This document shows positions 40,939 through 49,375 of a stretch of 54,364 nucleotides of DNA, piece by piece. The translations under genes were made by a program, and so were the position numbers. The stretch is from the NCBI GenBank assembly GCA_965652545.1, contig CBFGWV010000007.1:1-54364 (forward strand), given 5' to 3'. The notes under the pieces are model-generated. The model saw only the letters and a list, made by a program, of their open reading frames with translations. It was not told the origin of the DNA and did no database searches. The stretch is from CBFGWV01 sp965652545 (GTDB taxonomy: Bacteria > Pseudomonadota > Gammaproteobacteria > Competibacterales > Competibacteraceae). Position 1 is the stretch's first letter. Each line of letters begins with the position of its first letter.

Positions 40939-43177
40939 GAGCCTGTCGGACTTGAGACTGCCCACTGTCCTTCTGCTGCTCATCGCGCTGCTTTTGGCGA
41001 CAACCCGGGCCTGGGCCATTGCCCCCGACGATCTGCTGCCGGCGGATGCGGCGTTCGTTCTCGACGCTCGTGGCGAAGCGGACACGGTGACCTTGCAGTG
41101 GGACATCGCACCGGGCTATTACCTGTACCGCGACCGCATCCGCGTCGAGGCGCTGGACGGTGCCCAGGTCGGCGAGCCGTTGCTACCTGCGGCGCTGAGT
41201 AAGGACGACCCGTTCTTCGGCCTGACCGCCATTTATCGCGACAGCGTGACGGTCACCGTACCGGTCACCCAAGCCGAGCGGACGCTTCGCCTTTCGGTCA
41301 CCTATCAGGGCTGCGCCGATCTGGGGGTGTGCTATCCACCTGAGACCCGCACACTGGAGATCGCCCTGGGCAGCGACAGCGCCAACCCGGACGCATCACC
41401 GCTGACCGGCTTGTTTCGCGACCCGTCGGCCGCCGGCGCGCCGATTCCCGGCGCGTCCGACCTGCTACCGGGGGAACAGGCGTTCATCCTGTCGGTGGAT
41501 GCGATCGCCGCCGACCGCCTGCTGTTGCGTTGGAGCATCGCCGAGGGCTACTACCTGTACCGGGACAAGCTCGCCCTGCGTTTGGGCACCGGCTCCTCAT
41601 TGAGTGTGGCGGGGTTCGACTTCCCGCCCGGCGACATCGAAACGGATGAGTTCTTCGGTGAGCAAACCGTCTACAGGGGTGCGGTGACCATACCCGTGCG
41701 TCTGTCCGGCGAGTGGCCTGAGGGGCGGTCGCTGGAGGTCACCGCGGATTATCAAGGCTGCGCCGACATCGGTGTGTGTTATCCGCCCATGAGTACAATC
41801 GTCCCCGTGAGCCTCGGCGACACGGGCACCGCAGCGTCGTCGACGACACCACCACCTGTGCTAGCCGCGCAGGTGACCGTCTCCGAGCAGGACCACCTGG
41901 CAGAGCGGCTTGTGGCCGGCGGCTTGTGGGCGCTGCCGCTGTTCTTCGGGCTGGGCCTGCTGCTGTCGGTGACCCCTTGCGTCCTGCCGATGGTGCCGAT
42001 TCTCTCGGCGGTCGTGGTCGGGCAAGGCAGTGCGCTGGGCACGCGACGGGCGGTGTTGCTGTCTCTGGCCTATGTACTGGGCATGGCCCTGACCTACACG
42101 GCGGCGGGCGTCGCCGCGGCCGCCCTCGGCCAGGGCATCCAGGCGTGGTTCCAGCACCCGGCGGTGCTGGCATTGACCGCCGCGCTGTTCGTAGGGCTGG
42201 CCTTGGCGATGTTCGGGCTCTTCCATCTGCAGATGCCGGCGTCCGTCCAGTCCCACCTCCAGCGCTGGACCCATGAAAACCACCACGGTGGCCGCTACGG
42301 CGGCGTCGCGCTTCTTGGGGTATTGTCGGCGCTCATCGTGGGGCCGTGCATGGCGCCGCCGCTGGTCGGCATCCTCACGGTCATCGCGCAGACCGGCGAT
42401 CTTGTTCTGGGCGGGCTGGCCTTGTTCACGCTCAGCCTGGGGATGGGCGTGCCGTTGATCATCGTGGCCGCCTCCGCAGGACACTGGCTGCCGCGCAGCG
42501 GCCAGTGGATGAGCGCCGTCAATGCGGTGTTCGGCGTGCTCATGCTGGCCGTGGCCTTGTACCTGCTGGAGCGCATTCTTCCGCCGCTGGTCAGCATGAT
42601 CGGTTGGGCCGTGCTGCTCATCGTCTGTGCCGTCTACTTGGGCGCACTGGAGCCGGTGCGCCGCGGCTGGCCTGCGCTTGCCAAAGGCCTCGGGCTGGTC
42701 TTGCTGATCTACGGCGGGTTGATTCTCACCGGAGCGGCAGCCGGCGGGCGCGACCCCTGGGCGCCATTGGCCGGGGCGGGCTGGCTGGCTGACCGTTCGT
42801 CCGGACAGCCCAGTGCGGATGCGTTTCAAACGGTGAGCACGCTGGCCGAGCTCGACCGCATCATCGGCGCCTCGGGTGGGCAATCAGTGATTGTCGAGTA
42901 CTACGCGGACTGGTGTGTCAGTTGCAAGGAGCTCGAGCGCGACACCTTCAGCGACCCCGCGGTGCAGCAGGCCTGGGCCGAATCGATCAGGCTGCGCGTC
43001 GATGTCACTGCCAATAACGCGGAGGATCGCGCGCTGCTGGCCCGCTATGGACTCTTCGGCCCACCGGCCATCCTGTTCTTCGGCCCCGACGGCCGGGAGC
43101 GCAAAGGGTATCGGGTCGTGGGCTACATGGCGCCACAGCGCTTTGCCGCCCATGTCAGCGCTGCCACCCGCGGATAA
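40931..43177 (+). CDS. dsbD: Thiol:disulfide interchange protein DsbD with duplicated N-terminal domain
   Basis: DsbD carries electrons from cytoplasmic thioredoxin to the periplasm. The 748-residue protein has a signal peptide (1-30) and two tandem periplasmic DsbD-alpha domains. Domain one (about 35-147) has Cys128/Cys134 in YQGCADLGVCYPP; domain two (about 178-296) has Cys277/Cys283 in YQGCADIGVCYPP. An eight-segment membrane domain has the redox Cys350 (SVTPCVLP) and Cys473 (VGPCMAPP). A C-terminal thioredoxin domain has CVSC at 662-665. E. coli DsbD has only one N-terminal domain and 565 residues. All Cys pairs are intact. It overlaps cutA by 8 nt. Confidence 0.96.
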   Translation: MPRSLSDLRLPTVLLLLIALLLATTRAWAIAPDDLLPADAAFVLDARGEADTVTLQWDIAPGYYLYRDRIRVEALDGAQVGEPLLPAALSKDDPFFGLTAIYRDSVTVTVPVTQAERTLRLSVTYQGCADLGVCYPPETRTLEIALGSDSANPDASPLTGLFRDPSAAGAPIPGASDLLPGEQAFILSVDAIAADRLLLRWSIAEGYYLYRDKLALRLGTGSSLSVAGFDFPPGDIETDEFFGEQTVYRGAVTIPVRLSGEWPEGRSLEVTADYQGCADIGVCYPPMSTIVPVSLGDTGTAASSTTPPPVLAAQVTVSEQDHLAERLVAGGLWALPLFFGLGLLLSVTPCVLPMVPILSAVVVGQGSALGTRRAVLLSLAYVLGMALTYTAAGVAAAALGQGIQAWFQHPAVLALTAALFVGLALAMFGLFHLQMPASVQSHLQRWTHENHHGGRYGGVALLGVLSALIVGPCMAPPLVGILTVIAQTGDLVLGGLALFTLSLGMGVPLIIVAASAGHWLPRSGQWMSAVNAVFGVLMLAVALYLLERILPPLVSMIGWAVLLIVCAVYLGALEPVRRGWPALAKGLGLVLLIYGGLILTGAAAGGRDPWAPLAGAGWLADRSSGQPSADAFQTVSTLAELDRIIGASGGQSVIVEYYADWCVSCKELERDTFSDPAVQQAWAESIRLRVDVTANNAEDRALLARYGLFGPPAILFFGPDGRERKGYRVVGYMAPQRFAAHVSAATRG

Positions 43178-43179
43178 AA

Positions 43180-43207
43180 CCCTCCTGACACCACGCTGTC
43201 AGGAGGG
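43180..43207. promoter_or_regulatory. Palindromic candidate operator of the YafY-type regulator
   Basis: CCCTCCTGACA (43180-43190), CCACGC, TGTCAGGAGGG (43197-43207) is a perfect 11-bp inverted repeat. It lies 2 nt after dsbD and about 100 nt before the YafY gene. There is no T run, so an operator is more likely than a terminator. The CTGACA...TGTCAG core is of the kind seen next to YafY-type regulator genes. Confidence 0.55.
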
Positions 43208-43309
43208 CGGCCATAGCCTTGGCAGGCGATCACATAGGGTCGCGAGACAAGGCTTCACCACGATGACGATGCTGCCCGGCGGACTCGCCCGCTTTCCAGG
43301 ACACGCCTG

Positions 43310-43978
43310 ATGCGCCGCGCCGACCGCTTGCTGCAAATCCTCATGCTGATGCGTGGTCGGCGTATCGTCACGGCCCAGGCTCTGGCCGAGTCCCTGGAAG
43401 TGTCGGTACGCACGGTGTATCGCGACATGGCCGATCTGTCGGCCTGCGGCGTGCCCTTGCAGAGCGAGGCCGGGGTGGGCTACCGGTTGCTGCGCGGCTT
43501 CGATCATGCACCGCTGTTCTTCGACGGCGAGGAACTGGCCGCGCTGCGGTTGGCCGCGCGCATGACCGAAGCCTGGGCGGACGCGGGGCTGGCTGGCGCT
43601 GCACGACGGGCATTGAACAAAATCGAAACAGCCGCCCCCACCCTGGCACCGGTGGAAGAACACCTGTTCGCGCCCGCGGTGAACAACTACCCGCGCGACT
43701 TGCTGGCCGAACTGCGCGGCGCCATCGCCGGCGCACACCCGGTGGAACTGCACTACACCCGGGCGGACGGGCAGGTCAGCCAGCGCAAAGTCGAGCCGCT
43801 GGGGCTGTTCTTCTGGGGGGCGGTATGGACACTCGGTGCCTGGTGTCGGTTGCGTGAGGACTTTCGCAGCTTTCGCGTCGATCGAATACAAGCCATGATG
43901 ATATGCACCGACGAGTTGATCGTACCCGACCCCGCACGCGGCATGGCTGCGCTGATCGCAAGTTATCAGTCGTGCTGA
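43310..43978 (+). CDS. YafY family transcriptional regulator (HTH_11-WYL)
   Basis: The 222-residue protein opens MRRADRLLQILMLMRGRR, the typical start of YafY proteins. It has an N-terminal winged helix (about 1-58, TAQALAESLEVSVRTVYRDMADL) and a WYL domain (from about 138) with LHYTRADGQVSQRKVEPLGLFFWGAVWTLGAWC and FRSFRVDRI. WYL domains bind small ligands or nucleic acids. It stands alone between dsbD and aroQ, so its target is probably itself or a distant gene. No RBS stronger than a short purine stretch is seen. Confidence 0.92.
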   Translation: MRRADRLLQILMLMRGRRIVTAQALAESLEVSVRTVYRDMADLSACGVPLQSEAGVGYRLLRGFDHAPLFFDGEELAALRLAARMTEAWADAGLAGAARRALNKIETAAPTLAPVEEHLFAPAVNNYPRDLLAELRGAIAGAHPVELHYTRADGQVSQRKVEPLGLFFWGAVWTLGAWCRLREDFRSFRVDRIQAMMICTDELIVPDPARGMAALIASYQSC

Positions 43979-44083
43979 TCGCCTGCGAACTTGCGGGCAT
44001 CGTCGTCGAATTCACATGCAGCCTGGACAGCAGCATGCCGCAAGTGCAAAAATCCGCGCACGTCGCGTCATGCAAGGCCGCTC

Positions 44084-44527
44084 ATGCCCAAGGTGCTTGT
44101 CGTCAACGGCCCCAACCTCAATATGCTGGGCCGTCGTGAACCCGGTGTTTATGGCACGCTGACACTCGAAGGCATTGCCGAGCGCTGCCGCGAGCGCGCT
44201 GACGCGCTTGGACTGGCGCTGCAGTTCATGCAAAGCAATGCCGAGCATGAATTGATCGATCGAATCCAGCAAAGCGCTGGAGACGGCACCGATTTCATCG
44301 TCATCAATCCCGCTGCCTACACCCACACCAGCGTCGCTTTGCGCGATGCGCTGCTGGCGGCCGCAACCCCTTTCATCGAGGTCCACCTGTCCAATATCCA
44401 CGCACGTGAGCCCTTCCGTCACCACTCCTACCTGTCCGACAAAGCGGTGGGGGTGATCTGCGGGCTGGGTGCGCTGGGTTACGAGCTGGCTCTGGAAGCC
44501 GCCGCCCGACAGTTGGCCAAACCTTGA
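44084..44527 (+). CDS. aroQ: Type II 3-dehydroquinate dehydratase
   Basis: AroQ performs the third shikimate-pathway step. The 147-residue protein has LVVNGPNLNMLGRREPGVYG, FMQSNAEHELIDRIQ, VINPAAYTHTSVALRDAL, and VHLSNIHAREPFRHHSYLS, which contain the catalytic Tyr and His residues. I chose the ATG at 44084 at the family start. It is followed after 19 nt by accB, the standard order. Confidence 0.98.
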   Translation: MPKVLVVNGPNLNMLGRREPGVYGTLTLEGIAERCRERADALGLALQFMQSNAEHELIDRIQQSAGDGTDFIVINPAAYTHTSVALRDALLAAATPFIEVHLSNIHAREPFRHHSYLSDKAVGVICGLGALGYELALEAAARQLAKP

Positions 44528-44546
44528 CCTGACCTACGGAATGTTC

Positions 44547-45011
44547 ATGGATATTCGGAAAATCAAGAAGTTGATCGAATTACTGGAGGAATCCGGTATT
44601 GCCGAGATCGAAATCCAGGAAGGGGAGGAGTCGGTGCGGATCAGCCGCTATGCGCAAGGCACCTCGGTGATGATGCAGCCGCATGCCTATGCACCACAGA
44701 TGATGCCGGCCGTTGCGTCCCAGGCACCCGCTGCCGCCCCACCCGTTGGTGCCCCGACACCACCGCCGGCGCCTCCAGGCCACGCCGTACGCTCACCCAT
44801 GGTCGGCACGTTCTACCGCTCCGCATCGCCGGGCGGCAAAGCGTTCGTGGAAATCGGCAGCCGGGTCAGCGCGGGCGAAACGGTGTGTATCATCGAAGCC
44901 ATGAAGATGTTCAACCCCATCGAGGCCGACAAATCCGGCACCGTGGTCGAGATCCTGGCCGACAACGGTCAACCCGTGGAATACGATCAGCCACTGATCG
45001 TCATCGACTGA
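44547..45011 (+). CDS. accB: Acetyl-CoA carboxylase biotin carboxyl carrier protein
   Basis: AccB carries the biotin that shuttles CO2 between AccC and the carboxyltransferase in fatty acid synthesis. The 154-residue protein has the helical MDIRKIKKLIELLEESGIAE start and an Ala/Pro-rich linker (about 46-79). The biotinyl domain has Lys120 in CIIEAMKMFNPIEAD. I chose the ATG at 44547, the family start; a second ATG lies two codons before. The linker is typical of BCCP. Confidence 0.97.
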   Translation: MDIRKIKKLIELLEESGIAEIEIQEGEESVRISRYAQGTSVMMQPHAYAPQMMPAVASQAPAAAPPVGAPTPPPAPPGHAVRSPMVGTFYRSASPGGKAFVEIGSRVSAGETVCIIEAMKMFNPIEADKSGTVVEILADNGQPVEYDQPLIVID

Positions 45012-45024
45012 CGTGGCGCCCCCT

Positions 45025-46365
45025 ATGCTCGATAAAGTCGTCATCGCCAATCGCGGCGAGATCGCCTTGCGCATTTTGCGCGCCTGCCGCGAACTGGGTA
45101 TCAAGACCGTCGCCGTCCACTCCACCGTCGACCGCGACCTCAAGCATGTCCGTCTGGCGGACGAGTCCGTGTGCATCGGCCCCGCCCCTTCGGCGGAGAG
45201 CTACCTGAACATGCCCGCGCTGATCTCCGCCGCCGAGGTGACCGATGCGGTCGCCATTCACCCCGGCTATGGCTTTCTATCCGAAAATGCCGATTTCGCC
45301 GAGCGGGTGGAGAAAAGCGGGTTCATTTTCATCGGACCCCGGGCCGAAACCATTCGCCTGATGGGTGACAAGGTTTCCGCCATCCGCAGCATGAAGGAGG
45401 CGGGCATTCCCTGTGTACCCGGCTCCGATGGGCCGTTGGGAGACGACGACCCGGAAACCCTTCGCCTGGCCAAGCAGATCGGCTATCCGGTGATCATCAA
45501 GGCCGCCGGTGGCGGTGGCGGCCGCGGCATGCGCGTCGTGCACTCGGAGGCTGCGTTGCTCAACGCCGTGGCATTGACCCGCAGCGAAGCGGCGGCAGCT
45601 TTCGGCAATCCAGTCGTCTATATGGAGAAATTCCTGGAGCATCCGCGTCATGTGGAGATCCAGGTCCTGGCCGACACGCAAGGCAACGCCATCTATCTTG
45701 GCGAACGCGACTGCTCCATGCAGCGCCGTCATCAGAAGGTCGTCGAAGAGGCTCCCGCACCCGGGCTCAGCGCCGCCGAGCGCGAGCGTATCGGAGAGGT
45801 CTGCGCCGAAGCCTGCCGGCGTATCGGCTATCGGGGCGCCGGAACGTTCGAGTTTCTCTACCAGGACGGACAGTTCTTCTTCATCGAGATGAACACCCGG
45901 GTTCAGGTTGAGCACCCGGTGACCGAACTGATCACCGGTATCGATATCGTCAAGGAACAGTTGCGCATCGCCGCCGGCCTGCCGCTGAGCCACCGCCAGG
46001 ACGAGGTCGAGCTGCGCGGTCATGCCGTGGAGTGTCGACTCAACGCCGAAGACCCGTTCACGTTCATGCCCTCTCCAGGCACCATCACCCAGTACCACGC
46101 CCCGGGCGGTCCCGGGATTCGGGTGGACTCGCACATCTACAATGGCTACCGGGTACCGCCGAACTACGACTCCATGATCGGGAAGCTGATCAGTTGGGGG
46201 GAGACGCGCGAGGTCGCCATTGCTCGCATGCGCAACGCCTTGGCCGAGCTGGTGATCGAGGGCATCAAAACCAATGCCGCGCTGCACCAGCGGATCATGA
46301 ACGATCCCGGCTTCGTGGGCGGCGGCACCGACATCCACTACCTGGAAAAGTTGTTGAGCAAGTGA
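45025..46365 (+). CDS. accC: Biotin carboxylase subunit of acetyl-CoA carboxylase
   Basis: AccC carboxylates biotin on AccB with ATP and bicarbonate. The 446-residue ATP-grasp protein begins MLDKVVIANRGEIALRILRA, matching the E. coli start, so I chose 45025 over a GTG four codons earlier. Other motifs are GYGFLSENADFAE, KAAGGGGGRGMR, GERDCSMQRRHQKVVEEAP and FIEMNTRVQVEHPVTE, with the catalytic Glu and Arg. It follows accB by 13 nt and overlaps prmA by 4 nt. Confidence 0.98.
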   Translation: MLDKVVIANRGEIALRILRACRELGIKTVAVHSTVDRDLKHVRLADESVCIGPAPSAESYLNMPALISAAEVTDAVAIHPGYGFLSENADFAERVEKSGFIFIGPRAETIRLMGDKVSAIRSMKEAGIPCVPGSDGPLGDDDPETLRLAKQIGYPVIIKAAGGGGGRGMRVVHSEAALLNAVALTRSEAAAAFGNPVVYMEKFLEHPRHVEIQVLADTQGNAIYLGERDCSMQRRHQKVVEEAPAPGLSAAERERIGEVCAEACRRIGYRGAGTFEFLYQDGQFFFIEMNTRVQVEHPVTELITGIDIVKEQLRIAAGLPLSHRQDEVELRGHAVECRLNAEDPFTFMPSPGTITQYHAPGGPGIRVDSHIYNGYRVPPNYDSMIGKLISWGETREVAIARMRNALAELVIEGIKTNAALHQRIMNDPGFVGGGTDIHYLEKLLSK

Positions 46366-47276
46366 CCGACAAACAACCGCAAGACGCCGATTGGCTGCAG
46401 CTGACGCTGGAGGCCGGCCAGCTCGACACCGATGCGCTGGAGGACGCGCTGCTCGCCGCCGGTGCCGTCGCCGTCACCCTGGAAGATGCCGGCGACGCAC
46501 CGGTGCTGGAACCCGGTCCCGGCGAGACGCCGTTGTGGCCGCAAACCCGGGTCACCGGCCTGTTTCCAGCCCATATCGATGTGATCGAAGTGCGCGCGCG
46601 CCTGGCGGCGGCATTGGGCGAGGGCGTGGTCGACGCCTGTCGGCTGTCGGGCCTGGAGAATCGCGACTGGGTGCGAGCGTGGATGGACAGTTTCAAGCCC
46701 ATGTCGTTCGGCACGCGGCTGTGGGTCTGCCCCAGTTCGCAACCGGCGCCGGACCCCAACGGGGTCAACCTGATCCTCGATCCAGGCCTGGCCTTCGGCA
46801 CCGGCACCCATCCCACCACCGCCCTCTGCCTGAACTGGTTGGATGCGCATCTGCCGGCGGACGCCCGCGTCATCGACTATGGCTGCGGCAGCGGCATTCT
46901 TGGCATCGCCGCCGCCTTGCTGGGCGCCCGTGCGGTATGGTCCACAGATATCGACCCGCAAGCGCTGACCGCCACCAGCATCAACGCACGCACCAACGCG
47001 GTTGAGGACCGGGTGGAATCGGCCCTGCCGGAGCTGTTCGACCCGCCCTCGGCTGACGTCGTCCTGGCGAACATACTCGCCGGCCCGCTGACGGTTCTTG
47101 CTCCACGTCTGGCTCAACTGGTTGTCCCGGGTGGCCATCTGGTGCTGGCGGGCATCATCGAGCGTCAAGCCGATGCCGTGACCGCCGCCTATGCCGAGTG
47201 GTTCGACTTCCAGCCAACGGCCTCATCCGAAGGCTGGGTACGGCTCTGGGGGAGACGTAAACCGGCGCTTGCATGA
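46362..47276 (+). CDS. prmA: Ribosomal protein L11 methyltransferase PrmA
   Basis: PrmA trimethylates ribosomal protein L11. The 304-residue protein has an N-terminal L11-recognition domain (WLQLTLEAGQLDTDALEDAL). A class I methyltransferase domain has FGTGTHPTTALCL, VIDYGCGSGILGIAA and VVLANILAGPL. I chose the GTG at 46362, overlapping the accC TGA (GTGA), instead of a longer frame extending into accC. It precedes dusB-fis, the usual arrangement. Confidence 0.97.
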   Translation: MTDKQPQDADWLQLTLEAGQLDTDALEDALLAAGAVAVTLEDAGDAPVLEPGPGETPLWPQTRVTGLFPAHIDVIEVRARLAAALGEGVVDACRLSGLENRDWVRAWMDSFKPMSFGTRLWVCPSSQPAPDPNGVNLILDPGLAFGTGTHPTTALCLNWLDAHLPADARVIDYGCGSGILGIAAALLGARAVWSTDIDPQALTATSINARTNAVEDRVESALPELFDPPSADVVLANILAGPLTVLAPRLAQLVVPGGHLVLAGIIERQADAVTAAYAEWFDFQPTASSEGWVRLWGRRKPALA

Positions 47277-47338
47277 CGCGCTGATATCGGTATTGTGTGC
47301 GGCCCTTCGGCGCCCCAGCGCTTTGCTAAGCTAGTTCA

Positions 47339-48325
47339 ATGCACATCGGCCCGCACAGGATTCACCCGCCCGTCATGCTTGCTCCCATGGCCGGCGTGAC
47401 CGACCGCCCCTTCCGCCAGCTTTGCCGGCGGCTGGGTGCAGGCTTGGCGACATCGGAAATGGTGACGGCAGATCCGCGCCTGCGCTCCAGCCGCAAGACG
47501 CGTCTGCGCATGGACCACCAGGGTGAAGCAGGCCCGATCAGCGTTCAGATCGCCGGCTACGACCCACAGATGATGGCCGACGCGGCGCGGTTCAATGTGG
47601 ATCACGGTGCCGACATCATCGACATCAACATGGGCTGCCCGGCCAAGAAGGTCTGCAACGTCGCCGCGGGCTCCGCCCTATTGCGCGACGAAGCCCTTGT
47701 GGCGGATATTCTCACCGCGGTGGTGAAGGCCGTGGCCGTTCCGGTGACGCTGAAAATCCGCACCGGGTGGTGCCACGCCACCCGCAACGGGCTTACTATC
47801 GCCCGCATCGCCGAGGACGCCGGCGTTCAGGCACTGGCGGTGCACGGACGTACTCGTGCGGATGGCTATACCGGTGAGGTAGAGTACGAAACCGTTCGCT
47901 CGATCAAGCGCGCCGTGAGTATCCCGGTCATCGCCAACGGCGATATCGTAGATGCATCCTCGGCCCGCAGAGTGATGAACGAGACCCGTGCCGATGCCTT
48001 GATGATCGGCCGGGCAGCACAGGGATGTCCTTGGATTTTTCAAGAGGTGGCGGCGGCCATGGCCGACGAGGCGCTGCCCGCAAAGCCGGACCCGGCACAG
48101 ATCGGGCAATGGCTGAGCGAGCATTTGCATGCGCTGTATGGGTTCTACGGGGATGAAAACGGGATACGCGTGGCCCGCAAACACATCGCCTGGTACGCCC
48201 AGGGGCATCCAGGCGCTGCAGACCTGCGCCAGGCCGTCAATACGGCCACAACGGCAAGCAAGCAGGCGGCGTTGGTGGACCACTACTTCAAGCGTCTGAT
48301 TGACGAGGACCGCCTAGCTGCATGA
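47339..48325 (+). CDS. dusB: tRNA-dihydrouridine synthase B
   Basis: DusB reduces uridine to dihydrouridine in tRNA with FMN and NADPH. The 328-residue protein has VMLAPMAGVTDRPFRQLCRRLGAG, the catalytic Cys in INMGCPAKKVCN, LKIRTGW, VHGRTR and VIANGDIVDASSA. It is joined to fis by a 4-nt overlap, a conserved pairing in gammaproteobacteria that places Fis synthesis under the dusB promoter. Confidence 0.97.
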   Translation: MHIGPHRIHPPVMLAPMAGVTDRPFRQLCRRLGAGLATSEMVTADPRLRSSRKTRLRMDHQGEAGPISVQIAGYDPQMMADAARFNVDHGADIIDINMGCPAKKVCNVAAGSALLRDEALVADILTAVVKAVAVPVTLKIRTGWCHATRNGLTIARIAEDAGVQALAVHGRTRADGYTGEVEYETVRSIKRAVSIPVIANGDIVDASSARRVMNETRADALMIGRAAQGCPWIFQEVAAAMADEALPAKPDPAQIGQWLSEHLHALYGFYGDENGIRVARKHIAWYAQGHPGAADLRQAVNTATTASKQAALVDHYFKRLIDEDRLAA

Positions 48326-48597
48326 ACGCAATCGAACCCAGACTGAAACTGGTGGAACGTCAGCCGGACATTCCACTACGGGAGCATGTACGCGCCGCCC
48401 TGCACGATTACTTCGCGCAGTTGGATGGGGACATGCCGGCCAATCTCTACAAGCTGGTCCTCGCCGAGATGGAGCGACCGTTGCTTGAAACCGTGCTTCA
48501 TTACACCCGGGGCAACCAGACCCGAGCCGCCGAGGTCCTGGGCCTCAACCGGACGACACTACGCAAGAAGCTGCGCGGCTACGACCTGGAACAGTGA
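48322..48597 (+). CDS. fis: DNA-binding protein Fis
   Basis: Fis is a nucleoid protein that bends DNA and modulates transcription and recombination. The 91-residue protein has the central dimer helices and the C-terminal helix-turn-helix NQTRAAEVLGLNRTTLRKKLRGY. The N-terminal beta-hairpin region is shorter in conserved features than in E. coli Fis. It overlaps the dusB stop (ATGA), and a hairpin follows the stop. Confidence 0.97.
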   Translation: MNAIEPRLKLVERQPDIPLREHVRAALHDYFAQLDGDMPANLYKLVLAEMERPLLETVLHYTRGNQTRAAEVLGLNRTTLRKKLRGYDLEQ

Positions 48598-48603
48598 TGC
48601 GAG

Positions 48604-48632
48604 GCGGAAGCGGCGCCCCCGGCCGCTTCCGC
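48604..48632. terminator. Hairpin after fis
   Basis: GCGGAAGCGGC (48604-48614) and GCCGCTTCCGC (48622-48632) form a perfect 11-bp stem. No T run follows on either side, so it is a weak terminator candidate lying between convergent genes fis and the thioredoxin-fold gene. Confidence 0.5.
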
Positions 48633-48660
48633 ATCACGGCTCAGCCTCAAGTCCGACAGG

Positions 48661-49218
48661 CTAGCGCCACTTGATCGAGCACCCCATGCTGGGCGTCTGC
48701 GCGCTCGGCCCTCGGCCGGTTCGGGCCACTTGCAGCATGGCCTCGAACAGTTCGCGCCGGGCGCCATCTGGCGCCGGGTCACGACCGCTGGCATCCAGCC
48801 GCCCACGGTACTGAAGACCGCCCTCGGCGTTGTAACCGAAGAAGTCAGGGGTGCACACCGCACCGTAGGCCTTGGCGACCGACTGCGAAGCATCGAACAG
48901 GTAGGGAAAGGGGAAGGCCTTCTCCCGAGCCAGGATCGCCATATTCTCGGGACTGTCCTCCGGATAATCGGCCGGGTCATTGGACATGATGGCCACGCAA
49001 CCGACGCCCTCCGCCATCAAATCGCGACAATCGCGCACGATACGGTCGATCACCGCTTTGACATACGGGCAGTGATTGCAGATGAACATCACCAGGACGC
49101 CGTTGGGGCCCTTGCATTGGTCTAGCGTCCATGGCCGCCCCTCGGTGTCCGGCAGCGTGAATGCCGGTGCCGGCGCGCCAAAGTCGCAGATCGGGGATTC
49201 CAGCAACACCATCGTCAT
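48661..49218 (-). CDS. Thioredoxin-fold protein (AhpC/TSA-like)
   Basis: The 185-residue protein has a thioredoxin/peroxiredoxin fold: PAPAFTLPDTEGRPWTLDQCKGPNGVLVMFICNHCPYVKAV, where the CNHC pair (about 47-50) sits at the redox position. The C-terminal CTPDFFGYNAEGGLQYRGRLD matches a widespread uncharacterised thioredoxin family. It is likely a cytoplasmic thiol-disulfide or peroxide enzyme, as no signal peptide is seen. I chose the ATG at 49218, after AAGGAGAG. Confidence 0.88.
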   Translation of the reverse strand: MTMVLLESPICDFGAPAPAFTLPDTEGRPWTLDQCKGPNGVLVMFICNHCPYVKAVIDRIVRDCRDLMAEGVGCVAIMSNDPADYPEDSPENMAILAREKAFPFPYLFDASQSVAKAYGAVCTPDFFGYNAEGGLQYRGRLDASGRDPAPDGARRELFEAMLQVARTGRGPSAQTPSMGCSIKWR

Positions 49219-49375
49219 CTCTCCTTCATGCAAGCGCGGTAAGCAAGTCGCAAACCGTTTTACCCGTGTGCCGGCAATGGGTTAAAAAATGCACCGGCCT
49301 GAGAATCCGCGGTAGAATCCGGCGTTTTTCCGGCACACCCGGACCCTTACTTTGACGCATTATGCGAGGAGCCGC

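Noticed and set aside
49219..49375. SAM riboswitch upstream of metK
   Set aside because: No SAM-I, SAM-II or SAM/SAH motif could be recognised in the 157-nt leader.
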